DNA from: Artocarpus heterophyllus
Taxonomy: Eukaryota; Streptophyta; Magnoliopsida; Rosales; Moraceae
Assembly (NCBI GenBank): GCA_025403435.1
Contig: CM046332.1
Coordinates: 9,913,903-9,977,902 of the forward strand
Direction of reading: 5' to 3'
DNA length: 64,000 nt
Shown here: positions 12,400 through 23,549 of the stretch, in pieces
Layout: every line of letters starts with the position of its first letter
Numbering within the stretch: position 1 is the stretch's first letter
The notes under the pieces: generated by a model
Told to the model about the DNA's origin: nothing
Database searches by the model: none
What the model saw: the letters and a program-made list of their open reading frames with translations, nothing else
Translations under genes and position numbers: made by a program

Positions 12400-13390
12400 G
12401 AAGGACGACTTAGAGAATTTTGAGGTAGAAGTGGCAGTGTTGGTTGAAATTGCTGTTGTCGTTGATCATTTCTTCAATTAAAATTGGGATGATTTCTCCA
12501 ATGTGGGTTATATGTGTCAAAATGTGAAGATGGAAATGGCTTCCTAACTAGGTCTAATTGATTTGTGTAATTTACCTGTTCATAGAACTCTTCCTTAAAA
12601 ACTTGGCATTCATAAGTTGAGTGTCTTAGAGTTTGGCAAACACTACACAAAGTTTCAATTTGGGGTTCCTAAACATTCTTATGTTCCATGGCTTCAATAT
12701 TTTTAGTCAAACATAGAACCTTAACATTTAGAACATCTTCTCGACTAAATTGTTGGATACCTCTTTGAGAATTAGTAAGATTAGACCTAACTGAGCCTTT
12801 AGAATTACCATGTTGCCAATATTAAGAGTTATCAGTTAAATTATCTAAAAAATCTTTTGCTTCATCTGGGTCTTTATCAAGAAATTCTCCATTACCCATT
12901 GTTTCAATGAATTGACGAGTTTCAGGAGTTAAGCCTTTATAAAAGAAACTATTATAATGTCATTTTTCAAAACCGTGATGTGGGCAAGAGTTCAACAAAT
13001 CCTTAAAATATTCCCAAAATTGAAAATAGACTTCCATTACGTTTTGGAAAAAAAAAATTCAAAGCATTGGTTTTATGAGTTTGAAAGAATTTCTTCAAAA
13101 AGAATTTCTTCAAAAACTTAGTTTGCATTTCTTTCCATGTGCTAATTGATTTTTGTTTTAAAGAAGTGAGCCAAGTTTTACCTTTATCTTTTAGAAAAAA
13201 AAAAAGAAAGAAGAAAAGCTTAAGCTTAGTAACTTTGTTCAAAACATTTTGATTAGTGAAAGTAGCAAAAACGTCTTTAAACTCTGTAAGATGCAAATAT
13301 AGATTCTCATATCCTAGACCACGAAAGGTTGGAAGCAAGTTAATCATGCTTGTCTTAAATCTAAAATTATGAGTATTAAGAGGAAAAACT
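12400..13390 (-). pseudogene. Athila-type gag, truncated and broken
   Basis: The part at 13003-13347 has INLLPTFRGLGYENLYLHL followed by KGKTWLTSLKQKSISTWKEM and a K-F-L-KKFF run, the pattern of the retrotransposon gag domain. Downstream, interrupted by stops, come FIETMGNGEFLDKDPDEAKD and a cysteine region (C-S-V-C...H...C) near 12630-12660, then a Q/P-rich tail. The N-terminus is cut off at 13390, where a gypsy-type LTR starts. Gag would form the virus-like particle. Confidence 0.65.
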
Positions 13391-14663
13391 TGTAACGCTC
13401 CCTTATAGACATCATAGATTTCATTACTTTAACCCTTGTTATCATTATTTTAAGGTAAACTATTTTAAAATAAAGTACAGTTTAATAAACTTATCCCAAG
13501 AATTGATGCATTCTTTTTTTTTATACCTTGAAACTAAATATATATATTTTAAATAATCTACCAATACCAAAATAATGAAGCCATAATTTAAATAAAACTT
13601 AAAGCAATTGTTTAAATCTGCTTTTCCAGTTCAGTAGGACGAACTTCAAGCATAGGCAATCCGAACATGACCAGCAATCTGAACTTCAGCCATTGGCAGG
13701 CCATCTAAGGCTCTGCAAATTCAGAGTTTTAAAACACCTAGATCGTCAAGCCGTTATAGGGTCAGCAGGCTGACACTAACATCGGTAATCTGATCAATAA
13801 TGATCGGTAGGCCGATCTACTGCAAACTTAAAAAAAAAAACTTAAAACAAGTCTTAAAACAATATAGTGTGGAAAATTAACATAAAAATAATAAAACCAT
13901 TGTTCAGTATCTTAAAATCTTTTCTTGGTGTTCTTTTGTTTTCCAGTCCATTGTTCCTAGCACACACCCCCGTCCTTGTCCTCTACCTATTCCATAGCTC
14001 TTTTACCTTTGTTTGCAACATGATATAAAAACTAGTAAGCAAAAGCTTAGTAAGTACACATTCCTATCTCACAACATAAAACATTTCATAAAATCATAAT
14101 GTAACATCATATTCATAAACATCATCATCATAGTAGTGCACTTGGCACAAGTTCATATATAACATATCTTTCATTAAAATTTCCATATTAAAACTTCATT
14201 CATTTATCTTTAGGGGCCCAAGAATTGCACCATTCATCATCATCATAGGCGTGCCTTCATGAGAGGAGAGGGGTAGCTAATCCCAAACCAAACATGATAA
14301 GTCTAACTTTTGGACAACATCATAAACATAACATTGGGTGTGCAATACTTAATTAGGTGATACATACATACATACATATATATATATATACTTTTAAGTT
14401 TTGACATACGTCATAACAAACATGGATTAATTCTTCTTGTAACTTCAAAAACTTTCATAATAAAACCTTATATACAAGCATCATAGAAATCATCATAAAA
14501 CATACTTTCAAACTTTTCATAAACTTCATCATGTTGTAGGTGAGAATGTACTCAGGAAGTTTTATCAAATTTTATCTATCATATGATTTAAAATGAATTA
14601 AAATAAAAAAATGAACAAATAAGAAAAAAAATGGATGTGTATGTACCTAGTAAAAACGTTACA
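13391..14663 (-). mobile_element. Gypsy-type LTR, probably solo or truncated
   Basis: Both ends read as TGTAACG inverted repeats (TGTAACGCTCCC at 13391 and ACGTTACA ending at 14663), as in Tekay-type LTRs. Inside is the TAAGC/GCTTA hairpin seen in the other gypsy LTRs of this window, and palindromic GATCGGTAGGCCGATC near 13792-13815. The flanks show no matching target duplication, and the gag frame to its left does not resume on its right. A recombination or deletion at this junction is likely. Confidence 0.5.
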
Positions 14664-14916
14664 TGGATTCTACAATATAACCTGCTTATCGTTTTTATGA
14701 CTAAATTTTGGGTTTAAAAATTGCGTAACTGATATAATAATGAATACTTCACTTAATTGGACTCAATAATAACAAAAAAATCTCAAAATTCATTTTAATT
14801 TAAGTCAACAAACATATACATTTGTTTATGAAATTCCCAATATGTAGTATGAGATGGGTGGAAATTGCTTATGAAAGATTTATCTCAACCATCTATTTAT
14901 AATTAATCAATTAGGT

Positions 14917-14948
<32 letters not shown>

Positions 14949-15131
14949 GACTTAATTCATAAATATTTAATGGATTTTGTAATTAGATAGCCAAAATAAG
15001 GCAAGTTTCATAATTCAGGGTTGTGATTTTGTTGTAGTTTAAAGTTTAGGAGTCAAAATGGGACAAGTTATATAGTTTGGGGGCAAAAGTGAACCTATTG
15101 ACTAAACTTTGTTATTATTTCACGAATTTAG
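14664..15131. other. Intergenic flank with CA/TA microsatellite
   Basis: No gene is visible. An (AC)n-(AT)n tract lies at about 14917-14948. At 15050-15092 is a unit, AGTCAAAATGGGACAAGTT and onward, that recurs on the other side of the hAT element at 35870 and 35931. Confidence 0.6.
15124..15131. repeat. hAT target-site duplication, left copy
   Basis: GAATTTAG directly precedes the TAGAGCTGCAC terminus. The right copy at 35853-35860 reads AAATTTAG and differs only in the first base. Confidence 0.7.
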
Positions 15132-15939
15132 TAGAGCTGCACAAAAATCACCCCATAACCGCTGGCCGCCCGTGCCCACACTTGACCCTCCCAAAAAAAA
15201 GGGGTCCATGTCAACAACCCGCCAATGGACAGGTTGAACGTGCCCGCCTGCATATGTTGGTGGGCGGGTATGGTTTAGAATTTTAGGGGGTGGGTTCAAA
15301 CCGAACCCACCCGCCTAATGCTTTAAAAAAAAAATTCTAATCTAAATGCCCCACAACCTGCTGTTGTGTTGTATTTTCACCCTAAAGTCTAAACAATTGA
15401 TTTCACCCTCAAATTTCCCCCCTTTCTTTTCTTCTTCCCACTTTAGTTTTGAGTCTTCCGACTTTAGTGGCAGACAACAGTGGCATAGTGGTTGACTGGT
15501 TTCCCACCGGTGGCTATCTTCCTCTTCCGTCCTCCACCGGCGTCGTCATCCTCCATTGCTCCTTCTCTATTTTGTAAGGTTTTTTTCCCCTTCAAAGTTC
15601 AAAGTTCTTTTCTTTAGATTCTAGTAGAGTTTGTCTTTTCTTTGCATTAGGTTGTTATGTATGTGAAATTCTTCTTTGAATCAATACCTTTTTTTTTTCT
15701 TTCAATTTTTGTTTTGGCGCGAACTGTTTCATTTTTGATGAACGGGTTTTTAGAATATTAAGTATTTTTCTCTCAGATCTGTGAAAAGAATTCCCCTCGT
15801 GACTGCTCTTTTGTACCAAATATCTACTGTATTATTGGAGACCCTCTTTTGCTTCTCTCTCTCTTGCTCAAGGCTTTTTTGTACCCATAAAGTTTTTCAT
15901 ACAAAAGCTGATTCCCTTTATTGAGAGAAACGTTATTCC
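15132..15939 (+). other. hAT 5' subterminal region and leader
   Basis: After the terminal repeat comes a G/C-rich stretch with repeated CCCGCC/GGCGGG motifs to about 15320, the typical subterminal transposase-binding pattern of hAT elements. A CT-rich leader-like part at 15410-15600 follows. The sequence is then interrupted at 15940 by a copia element. Confidence 0.55.
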
Positions 15940-17285
15940 TGTTGGGTTTGGTGCCCTAAAAGCTGTGACATTGTACATATTGTTAATAAATAAATAAAAT
16001 GACATTTATTATTATTTTGATTGATTATATGTATTATGAATACATTTATAAACATCAAGAAAATTCCATGATTATTTATGTGAATATAAATTTAGCATAT
16101 AAGTGTTATTTGCTTAGGGATAAAATTTATAGATAATAATCTAAATAGTCCATAATAATTAATTAAAGTTTGTGATCTTTAATTAAAAATTACAAGTACA
16201 GTCCAATCTCATCTAAAATAAAGTAGTCATTATCCGGACTATTAATGTAGAGACATTGGATTGGATGTACTTTATATAATGAGATTATATAGGACTGGAC
16301 TAGATAAATTATGAATCTCTAATAATCATCCGTTACAAATAGAGTATTCAAATTTATCACTATGATGATCATATATTTGATAGTCTTAATCCTGAGTATT
16401 TATTAGACTCTTATTTATGACATTATGTTTTTTGACTTGCATGGTAAGATTTGTCTAAGCACAGATTATAACTTAGCATCTTAGAAACATAAAGTAATAA
16501 ATGGCTGGGAATAATATTATACAGATATGGAATCCATTCCTTCCCTATGGAAGTTAGAAAAATAGTTCTCTTGAGTGATAATTCAAGGTTTGAACAGTAG
16601 AGCGCTCGTTCATAATAAGATTATGAATTAATTGTTCATTAGAGAATTATTGGAACTCAAGGATAAAGATGTAATAAGAGAGGTGAACAAAAATTGAACC
16701 TAGCTCTTATTATGAACTATTTATGGAGGACTGACTTATATATAATGATTATATCAATGGACTACTCGTTAATTTTCTTTGAGTAATTTCACTATAATCT
16801 CAAGAGTTTAGTTTCAGGTTTTTAGTGGAGTAACACTGAAACTAATAAATTTGGCGCATTAATCAAAGAGTTTAATTAATTGTCAAATTTATTGGAGCTT
16901 GGGTTATAGGTCCATAGGTCCCCAATACCACCTCTGTAATACTATATTAGATTTTTGCATAGAATGAATTATACATGTTTAATTCAGAATTATTAAATTT
17001 TGAATTAATTATTTCACACTTGAATTATTAATGTAACACAGAAAAATGTTCTTTGTGACACATAATGTAATGTGATAAATGTTGTCACATTTAACTGAGC
17101 ATTAGTTAATTAATTAATTGGTTAATTTTAAAATCTATTCTTAAATAAATGTGATTTATTTTTGAATTTAGATTTAGATATATATATATATATATATATG
17201 GTTTTGAACCAAATCTTTTTGTATATATATGAGTTTTTATAATATATTAATATATATATTAATATTATATTAAAAAAAAAGAGGA

Positions 17286-17316
17286 GGAAAGACGTGAAAC
17301 TTCAGTTTCACGCTTT

Positions 17317-17379
<63 letters not shown>

Positions 17380-17504
17380 AAATCGAATCACAATGTGATT
17401 CGGTTAAATTAAATTAAAAAAAAAGAAGGAAAGTTTACTTTACGTAAACTTTCCTTATATATATATATATGTATATATATATATGAATCACGTTAACGTG
17501 ATTC
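17286..17504. repeat. Palindrome cluster with (TA)n spacers in U3
   Basis: Four inverted repeats lie in 220 bp: 17286-17318 (arms GGAAAG...CGTGAAAC with one bulge), 17384-17402 (CGAATCAC/GTGATTCG), 17428-17454 (arms GGAAAGTTTAC/GTAAACTTTCC) and a perfect 20-bp palindrome GAATCACGTTAACGTGATTC at 17485-17504. They are separated by TA repeats. The 3' LTR has shorter, partly decayed versions. Confidence 0.85.
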
Positions 17505-17563
17505 GAAAGAAAAAAAAAGGAAAAAGAAAAGAAAAAGGGAAAGTAAAATTACTAATGGCTCAG

Positions 17564-17573
17564 ATATAAAAAG
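17564..17573 (+). promoter_or_regulatory. LTR TATA box of copia element 1
   Basis: ATATAAAAAG follows the palindrome cluster and precedes the presumed R region. The same motif is present in the 3' LTR near 25125-25135. Confidence 0.55.
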
Positions 17574-17954
17574 AAGAGATAATAGTTATCTCAGCAGAAT
17601 TTTTTTTCACGTAATTTTTAGAGAGAAAAAAACTGAGAGTTCTTCTATAAAGAAAAAGGTCTGCTATCTCATGTGTTAAGTACATAGCAGATTCAGAAAA
17701 GTGTGAGGAAAATTTATTCTTGCAGTTTGACGCCCACTCGTCTTTTCATTGGTGTAGAGGCCTGGATTGGAAGATCGTGGTGTCAAAGAGGAAAGCTAGG
17801 ATACCCTGATAGTCTTAAAAAAGGTTTATAAAATTACCTAAAGCTTTTTATAATTAAAATTATATATCTATTCCCGATGAACAAAGTTTTTAGAAATGTT
17901 TTGTTTGTCAACGATCCGTTCCTTCTGCTGCGTTTCATATTTTAATTCCAACAA

Positions 17955-17970
17955 ATGGCATCATAGCGGG
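17955..17970 (+). other. Primer-binding site, variant initiator-Met type
   Basis: ATGGCATCATAGCGGG follows the 5' LTR end. It resembles the common initiator-methionine tRNA site TGGTATCAGAGC with substitutions. Confidence 0.55.
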
Positions 17971-19547
17971 TTATAGCATATATAATTTTAATTAAACATG
18001 ATTTTATTTTGATAATATCATGTTTTTTATGCATGTTTGGGGGCACTTTGCATCTTTGTTAATTTTTATTCATGAGATGAATGATTGTTTGATGAAGGGA
18101 TTTTTGGTCGTTAATTATATGGTCCTTTTGGATTAATAATTTTATTTTCAGTTTGATTAGATCAATCTGTGTAAACCCATAAAGGGGTATAGGATTTTTG
18201 TAATTTATTATTATTATTATTATTATTTTCTTCTCTCCTATCTTTCACTTGCTACACGTGGAGCGATGAAGAAAAAGATGTCCATTGGATTTTTTTTTAG
18301 CCCAGTTGAGAACTTTGGGCCTATCAAATTTTAAAGGTAATCCAGCAAATTGTTGCACAATAAACCACTTGATAAAGACTGTAAAATTGGAGCAAGGAAT
18401 TATGTATAAATTACAAGAAGACCCCTGTAATTTTATTTTTTATTATTTATTTTTTTTGGGTTGTAATTTTAATTATCCAAAAGGACCCGGTCAAAAATTC
18501 ATTGTTTATTTTCATTTTTATTTTCATGTGATGATTGTGATAACATGTTCATGCATGATAACATGTCATCTAAGAAAGTGCTCACTTATAGTTATTGTAA
18601 CATGACATGCATACACTTAACATATTATTTTTTATAAAGGAGTTTATAAAATGATTTAATATGTGTTAGCATTAATTTAATGAGATTAAATTAATTGGGT
18701 TGGTTTTATAGAATCTTAATTTATTAATCAACCAAATAATGTGAATTTAGTTTTAATAGTTAAGACTTGGTAAAATTCATATAAATTCTAAGTTATCTAA
18801 TTTAAATTGTTTAATATTTGGTAACTTAAACAATTCATAATAAATTTAGATTTTTAGAAAATCTAGTAATTTATTTAAGTGTAAATAGAATGGGATTCTA
18901 TTAACACATAATATAATCTAGTAATTAAAAATTGTTTTTATCTACTAGAATTATGAAACATATGATGTTTTATAAGATAAAACACATCTTTTAAAATAAT
19001 GAGTGGGAGAAGGTAATATGACAATATAACCTGCGGTCTCCACTATTAGTACAACACCGTGAGATTTAGGTGGCGTCTCGCGACGCTTTGATTTCGTCCT
19101 CCCTACGGAGGGTGTCCATTTAAATCAATATCAAGGTTGGCTTCCTTGAGATTGGATTTTATAATGTATTTCAAAATTGATCTACCCTACGGCGGCAATT
19201 TTGAGTTAAGTTGTTAAAATCTAAAATAGTGGGTTACACTCATAAAGACATAATTAAATTGTTAATTATATCTTGACCAAAATAAACGGTTGTTAATAAA
19301 TATAGAAAATATGAGATATTTTGAATATATTTATTAATTGAGAATGTCTCAATTCAATTCATAAATAATTTGACCTACCCAACAGTGGCACTTTATTTAT
19401 TAAAATTGAATAATCGTGGAATTAGTAAAATATTTTTTGTGTTTTTCATATGCATCATGCATCACGTTTACTATTCTAAAACATATATTTATGATGTTTA
19501 TGCAACCATTTTAATTTGTGCTATTTTATTTATTTATTATAGCAACA
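17971..19547 (+). other. Untranslated leader of copia element 1
   Basis: About 1.6 kb between the primer-binding site and the gag ATG. It contains a TTA microsatellite near 18210-18230 and no recognisable protein. Long leaders of this kind carry packaging signals in related elements. Confidence 0.6.
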
Positions 19548-22500
19548 ATGTCCAATCCAATCATCGCTATTCTCTCAAATGAAAAATTAACCGGAGATAA
19601 TTTTGTCAAGTGGAAGAGTAACATGAACATTGTACTAATTTGCGAAAGTTACAAGTTCGTCCTAACTGAGGAATGTCCTCCAAAGCCTGCTACCAATACT
19701 CCTCGTAATGTACGAGAAGCATATGATCGTTGGATCGAGGCGAACAATAAGGCCCGTTGTTTTCTTTTGGCTGGCATGTCTGACGTGCTTAGGATGAAGT
19801 ATGAAAGCATGGAGACCACTTATGAGATAATGCAGTCTCTACAAGACATGTTTGGTAAACCTTCTAAAAAGGCACGCCACGAAGCCGTTAAGGCAATAAT
19901 GAATGTCAAAATGAAGGCAGGGATTTCGGTCAGAGAACATGTTCTCAACATGGTTAACTATCTCTATGAGGCCGAGGTGAACGGGGCAGTGATAGATGAA
20001 GCTACACAGGTGGGGATTATTTTGGAAACCCTCTCCCCTGCGTTCCTTCAGTTCAAAAGCAACTATTTCATGAACAAACTGAAATATAACATGACTGAGT
20101 TGCTTAATGAACTTCAAACCTTCGAGTCTATTTCGAAAGAAAAGACTAAAGAAGCTGAGGCAAATGTTGCAGAAGCTCAACCCTCATCTTCTGCTCAAAA
20201 GAATAAGAAGAGGAAGGGGATTGAAGGAAGTGGTAAGTCTAAGAATGGAAGGCAACCTAAAAAGAACAAAAGCAACAACAACAAAAAGAGCTCAAACCAA
20301 AAGAAGCCTAAAGGAAAATGTTTCCACTGCAGCGTAGTTGGGCACTGGAAGAGAAACTGCAAGAAGTATCTTCAGGAGCTCAAAGAAAAGAAGAACAACG
20401 GTAAATCAGATTTACTTGTTTTAGAAGCTTGTTTAGTTGAAGATGATACTTCACCTTGGATAATTGATTCAGGGGCAACTAACCATGTTTGTTCTTCTTT
20501 ACAGATGCTTAGTTCTTCAAGGGAGCTTACCGACGAGGAACAAACGATGAGAGTGGGAACGGGAGAGGTTGTTTCAGCAAGAGCAGTGGGAGTTGTTAAA
20601 CTTTATTTTAGAAATAAGTTTTTAATTTTAGACAGTGTTTATTACATTCCTTGTTTTTGTAGAAATTTGATTTCTATTTCCAAGTTGTTTGAACAAATGT
20701 TTAATGTTTCTTTTAATAATAATTATTTTAATATTTCTAGAAATGGTTTGGATATTTGTTCTGTGCATCTGGAAAATGGCCTTTACACCTTAAGGCCCAA
20801 CGAAAAAGCACTGCTCAATACCGAAATGTTCAAAGTTGAACAACCTAAACCCAAGAAGCAAAAGATTTCTTCTAATAATGAAACATACCTATGGCACCTT
20901 AGATTAGGTCACGTTAACCTTGACAGAATTAACAGACTGGTAAAGGAAGGTCCTTTAAAAGAGCTAAAAGTTAGTTTTCTACCAGTTTGTAAATCTTTTC
21001 TTGAAGGTAAAATGACTAAGAGGCCTTTCTCTACAAAAGGCGAAAGGGCCAAGGAACCACTTGAGCTAATACATTCAGACGTCTGTGGTCCAATGAATGT
21101 ACAAGCACGTGGTGGTTACGAATATTTTGTCACATTTATTGACGATTATTCAAGGTATATGCATATACCTAATGCAAAGGAAATCTGAAACTTTTGGAAA
21201 GTTCAAAGAATTCCAAGCGGAAGCTGAAAAGCAATTAGGAAAGACGGTGAAGAGTCTTCGATCTGATCGAGGAGGAGAATACCTTGATACTGAATTCAAG
21301 GACTATATGATAGAACATGGTATTCTATCACAACTCACCGCACCTGGAACACTACAACAAAATGGTGTTGCAGAGAGAAGAAATAGAACGTTGCTTGATA
21401 TGGTGAGATCCATGCTCAGCTACTCATCATCACCCACTTCATTTTGGGGATATGCACTACAAACTACAGTATATCTTCTAAACATAGTTCCATCTAAGTC
21501 TATTTCAAAAATACCTTTAGAGTTATGGAATGGTCACAAACCTAGTACACGACATATCCGTATATGGGGGTGTCCAGCACATGTGCTGAAAGGAAAGACT
21601 GGGAAGTTGGAACCATGTTCTGAAGTATGCTTATTTGTGGGATACCCAAAGGGAACGAGGGGAGGTTTGTTTTATAGTCCACTGGAAAAGAAAGTACTTG
21701 TATCGACAAATGCCACTTTTCTCAAGAATGATTATATGACAAACTATAAACCTCGTAGCAAAGTTGTACTTAAAGAGTTACTTTCTGATCAGACCAGACC
21801 GCAACCGACAACTGTTGTCGAAGGACAAAATGAGGAGACCACATCTCCCTATCAGAAATTCATACCACCTCGACGTGGTGGGAGGGTTGTGAGACCACTT
21901 GCTCACTACAGGGAACTTGAAGAAGCAAATGTTGCTATCTCTGATAATGGTGAAGATGATCCATTGACATATCATGATGCAATGGAAGTTTCTGAGAAGG
22001 AAAAATGGCTGGAGGCTATGAACCTTGAAATGGAGTCCATGTACTCCAATTCAGTCTGGGATCTTGTAGACCTACCTGAAGGGATAAAACCCATAGGGTG
22101 CAAATGGATTTACAAGAAGAAAAGAGGAGTGGATGGGAAAGTTGAGACTTTCAAAGCTAGGCTTGTGGCAAAGGGTTATACCCAAAAGGAGGGAGTTGAC
22201 TATGAAGAAACTTTCTCGCCTGTAGCTATGCTTAAATCCATTCGGATTCTTTTATCCATTGCTGCTTGTCTTGATTATGAGATATGGCAAATGGATGTCA
22301 AGACTGCCTTTTTGAATGGCTATCTTGAGGAAAGCATCTATATGGTGCAACTAGAAGGGTTTGTAGTCAAAGGTCAAGAGCAAAAAGTTTGCAAGTTGTA
22401 GAGGTCCATCTATGAACTCAAGCAAGCTTCAAGATCTTGGAACTTGAGATTTGATGAAGCGATCAAATCTTATGGTTTCGATCAAAATATTGATGAACCT

Positions 22501-23535
22501 TGTGTTTACAAGTACATCAAAGATAAGAAGGCGGTCTTCTTGGTTCTTTATGTAGATGATATCCTACTCATTGGGAATAATGTAGGCGTATTATCTGATG
22601 TAAAGAAATGGCTCGCCAACAATTTCCAAATGAAAGATTTAGGATAAGCAAGTTATGTTCTTGGAATCCAACTCATAAGAGATCGCAAGAACAAACTGTT
22701 GGCGCTGTCTCAGGCATTGTATATCGATAAGGTGCTTATCAAATTTTCAATGCAAAACTCCAAGAAAGGTAATTTGCCTACACATCATGGAGTTTATCTT
22801 TCAAAAGAGCAGTGTCCTAAGACACCTCAAGAGGAAAAAAATATGAGACGGGTACCCTATGCATCTGCAGTAGGAAGTCTAATGTATGCCATGTTGTGTA
22901 CAAGACCTGACATTTGCTATGCGGTGGATATAGTCAGTCGGTATCAATCCAACCTAGGATTAGATCATTGGGTAGCGGTTAAACATATTCTCAAGTATCT
23001 TAGGAGAACGAGAAACTATATGCTAGTTTATTCTAGTGAGAATTTGATTTCCATTGGATACACTGATTCTTATTTTCAATCAGACAAAGACACACGTAAA
23101 TCTACGTCTGGATCAGTGTTTACTTTTGGTGGTGGAACAATAGTTTGGAGAAGCATCAAACAATCTTGTATTGCTGATTCAACTATAGAAGCAGAATATG
23201 TGGCTGCTTGTGAAGTAGCTAAAGAAGCTGTTTGGCTCCGTAAGTTCTTAAATGATTTGAAAGTAGTTCCAGGCATGGATAAACCACTCACACTGTATTG
23301 TGACAACAGTGGTGCAGTGGCAAATTCAAGAGAACCTAGAAGCCACAAAAGAGGAAAGCATATAGAAAGAAAATATCATTTGATTAGAGAGATAATGCAT
23401 CGAGGCGATGTAGAAGTTGTGAAGATAGCGTCGGAAAACAACCTTGCTGACCCTTTCACCAAGACGTTACCTGCAAAGAGCTTTGAGGGACACTTGGAAG
23501 GCTTAGGTCTTAGAGACATGTCTCACCTGCTTTAG
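19548..23535 (+). pseudogene. Copia gag-pol polyprotein, three breaks
   Basis: The ATG at 19548 (MSNPIIAILSNEKL) is preferred over the upstream ATG because it matches copia gag starts. Domains in order: gag with a CX2CX4HX4C knuckle (CFHCSVVGHWKRNC, near 20320-20361); protease with WIIDSGATNH; pre-integrase HLRLGH, where the last cysteine of the zinc site is phenylalanine (CKSFLEG); integrase HSDVCGPM, TFIDDYSR and SDRGGEY; reverse transcriptase KARLVAKGYTQ and YVDDILL; RNase H EAEYVAACE. A small deletion near 21160 shifts the frame, and stops interrupt it at 22399 (TAG) and 22645 (TAA). It would have driven its own transposition, but this copy is dead. Confidence 0.9.
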
Positions 23536-23536
23536 G

Positions 23537-23549
23537 GCAAGTGGGAGAT
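23537..23549 (+). other. Polypurine tract of copia element 1
   Basis: GCAAGTGGGAGAT lies between the RNase H stop codon and the TGTTGGG start of the 3' LTR. Confidence 0.85.

Larger units (their letters stand above)
5521..13390 (-). mobile_element. Athila-like LTR retrotransposon, incomplete
   Basis: Read on the minus strand, this element has gag (12400-13390), aspartic protease (11249-11665), a long non-coding stretch with a foreign zinc-finger ORF (9502-10043), a polypurine tract next to 7648 and a 3' LTR (5521-7648). Reverse transcriptase, RNase H and integrase are absent. The 5' LTR and the start of gag are missing because the frame is cut at 13390, where a different LTR begins. The gag and protease segments match the Athila type of Ty3/gypsy elements from my knowledge of that family. 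With several stops and no polymerase it cannot move by itself. Confidence 0.7.
15940..17953 (+). repeat. 5' LTR of copia element 1
   Basis: Starts TGTTGGGTTTGG and ends AATTCCAACA. The U3 region contains (TA)n tracts that separate four short palindromes, then a TATA box. Confidence 0.9.

Noticed and set aside
18285..18605. 106-residue open frame in the copia leader
   Set aside because: No domain, AT-rich composition, located in the untranslated leader.
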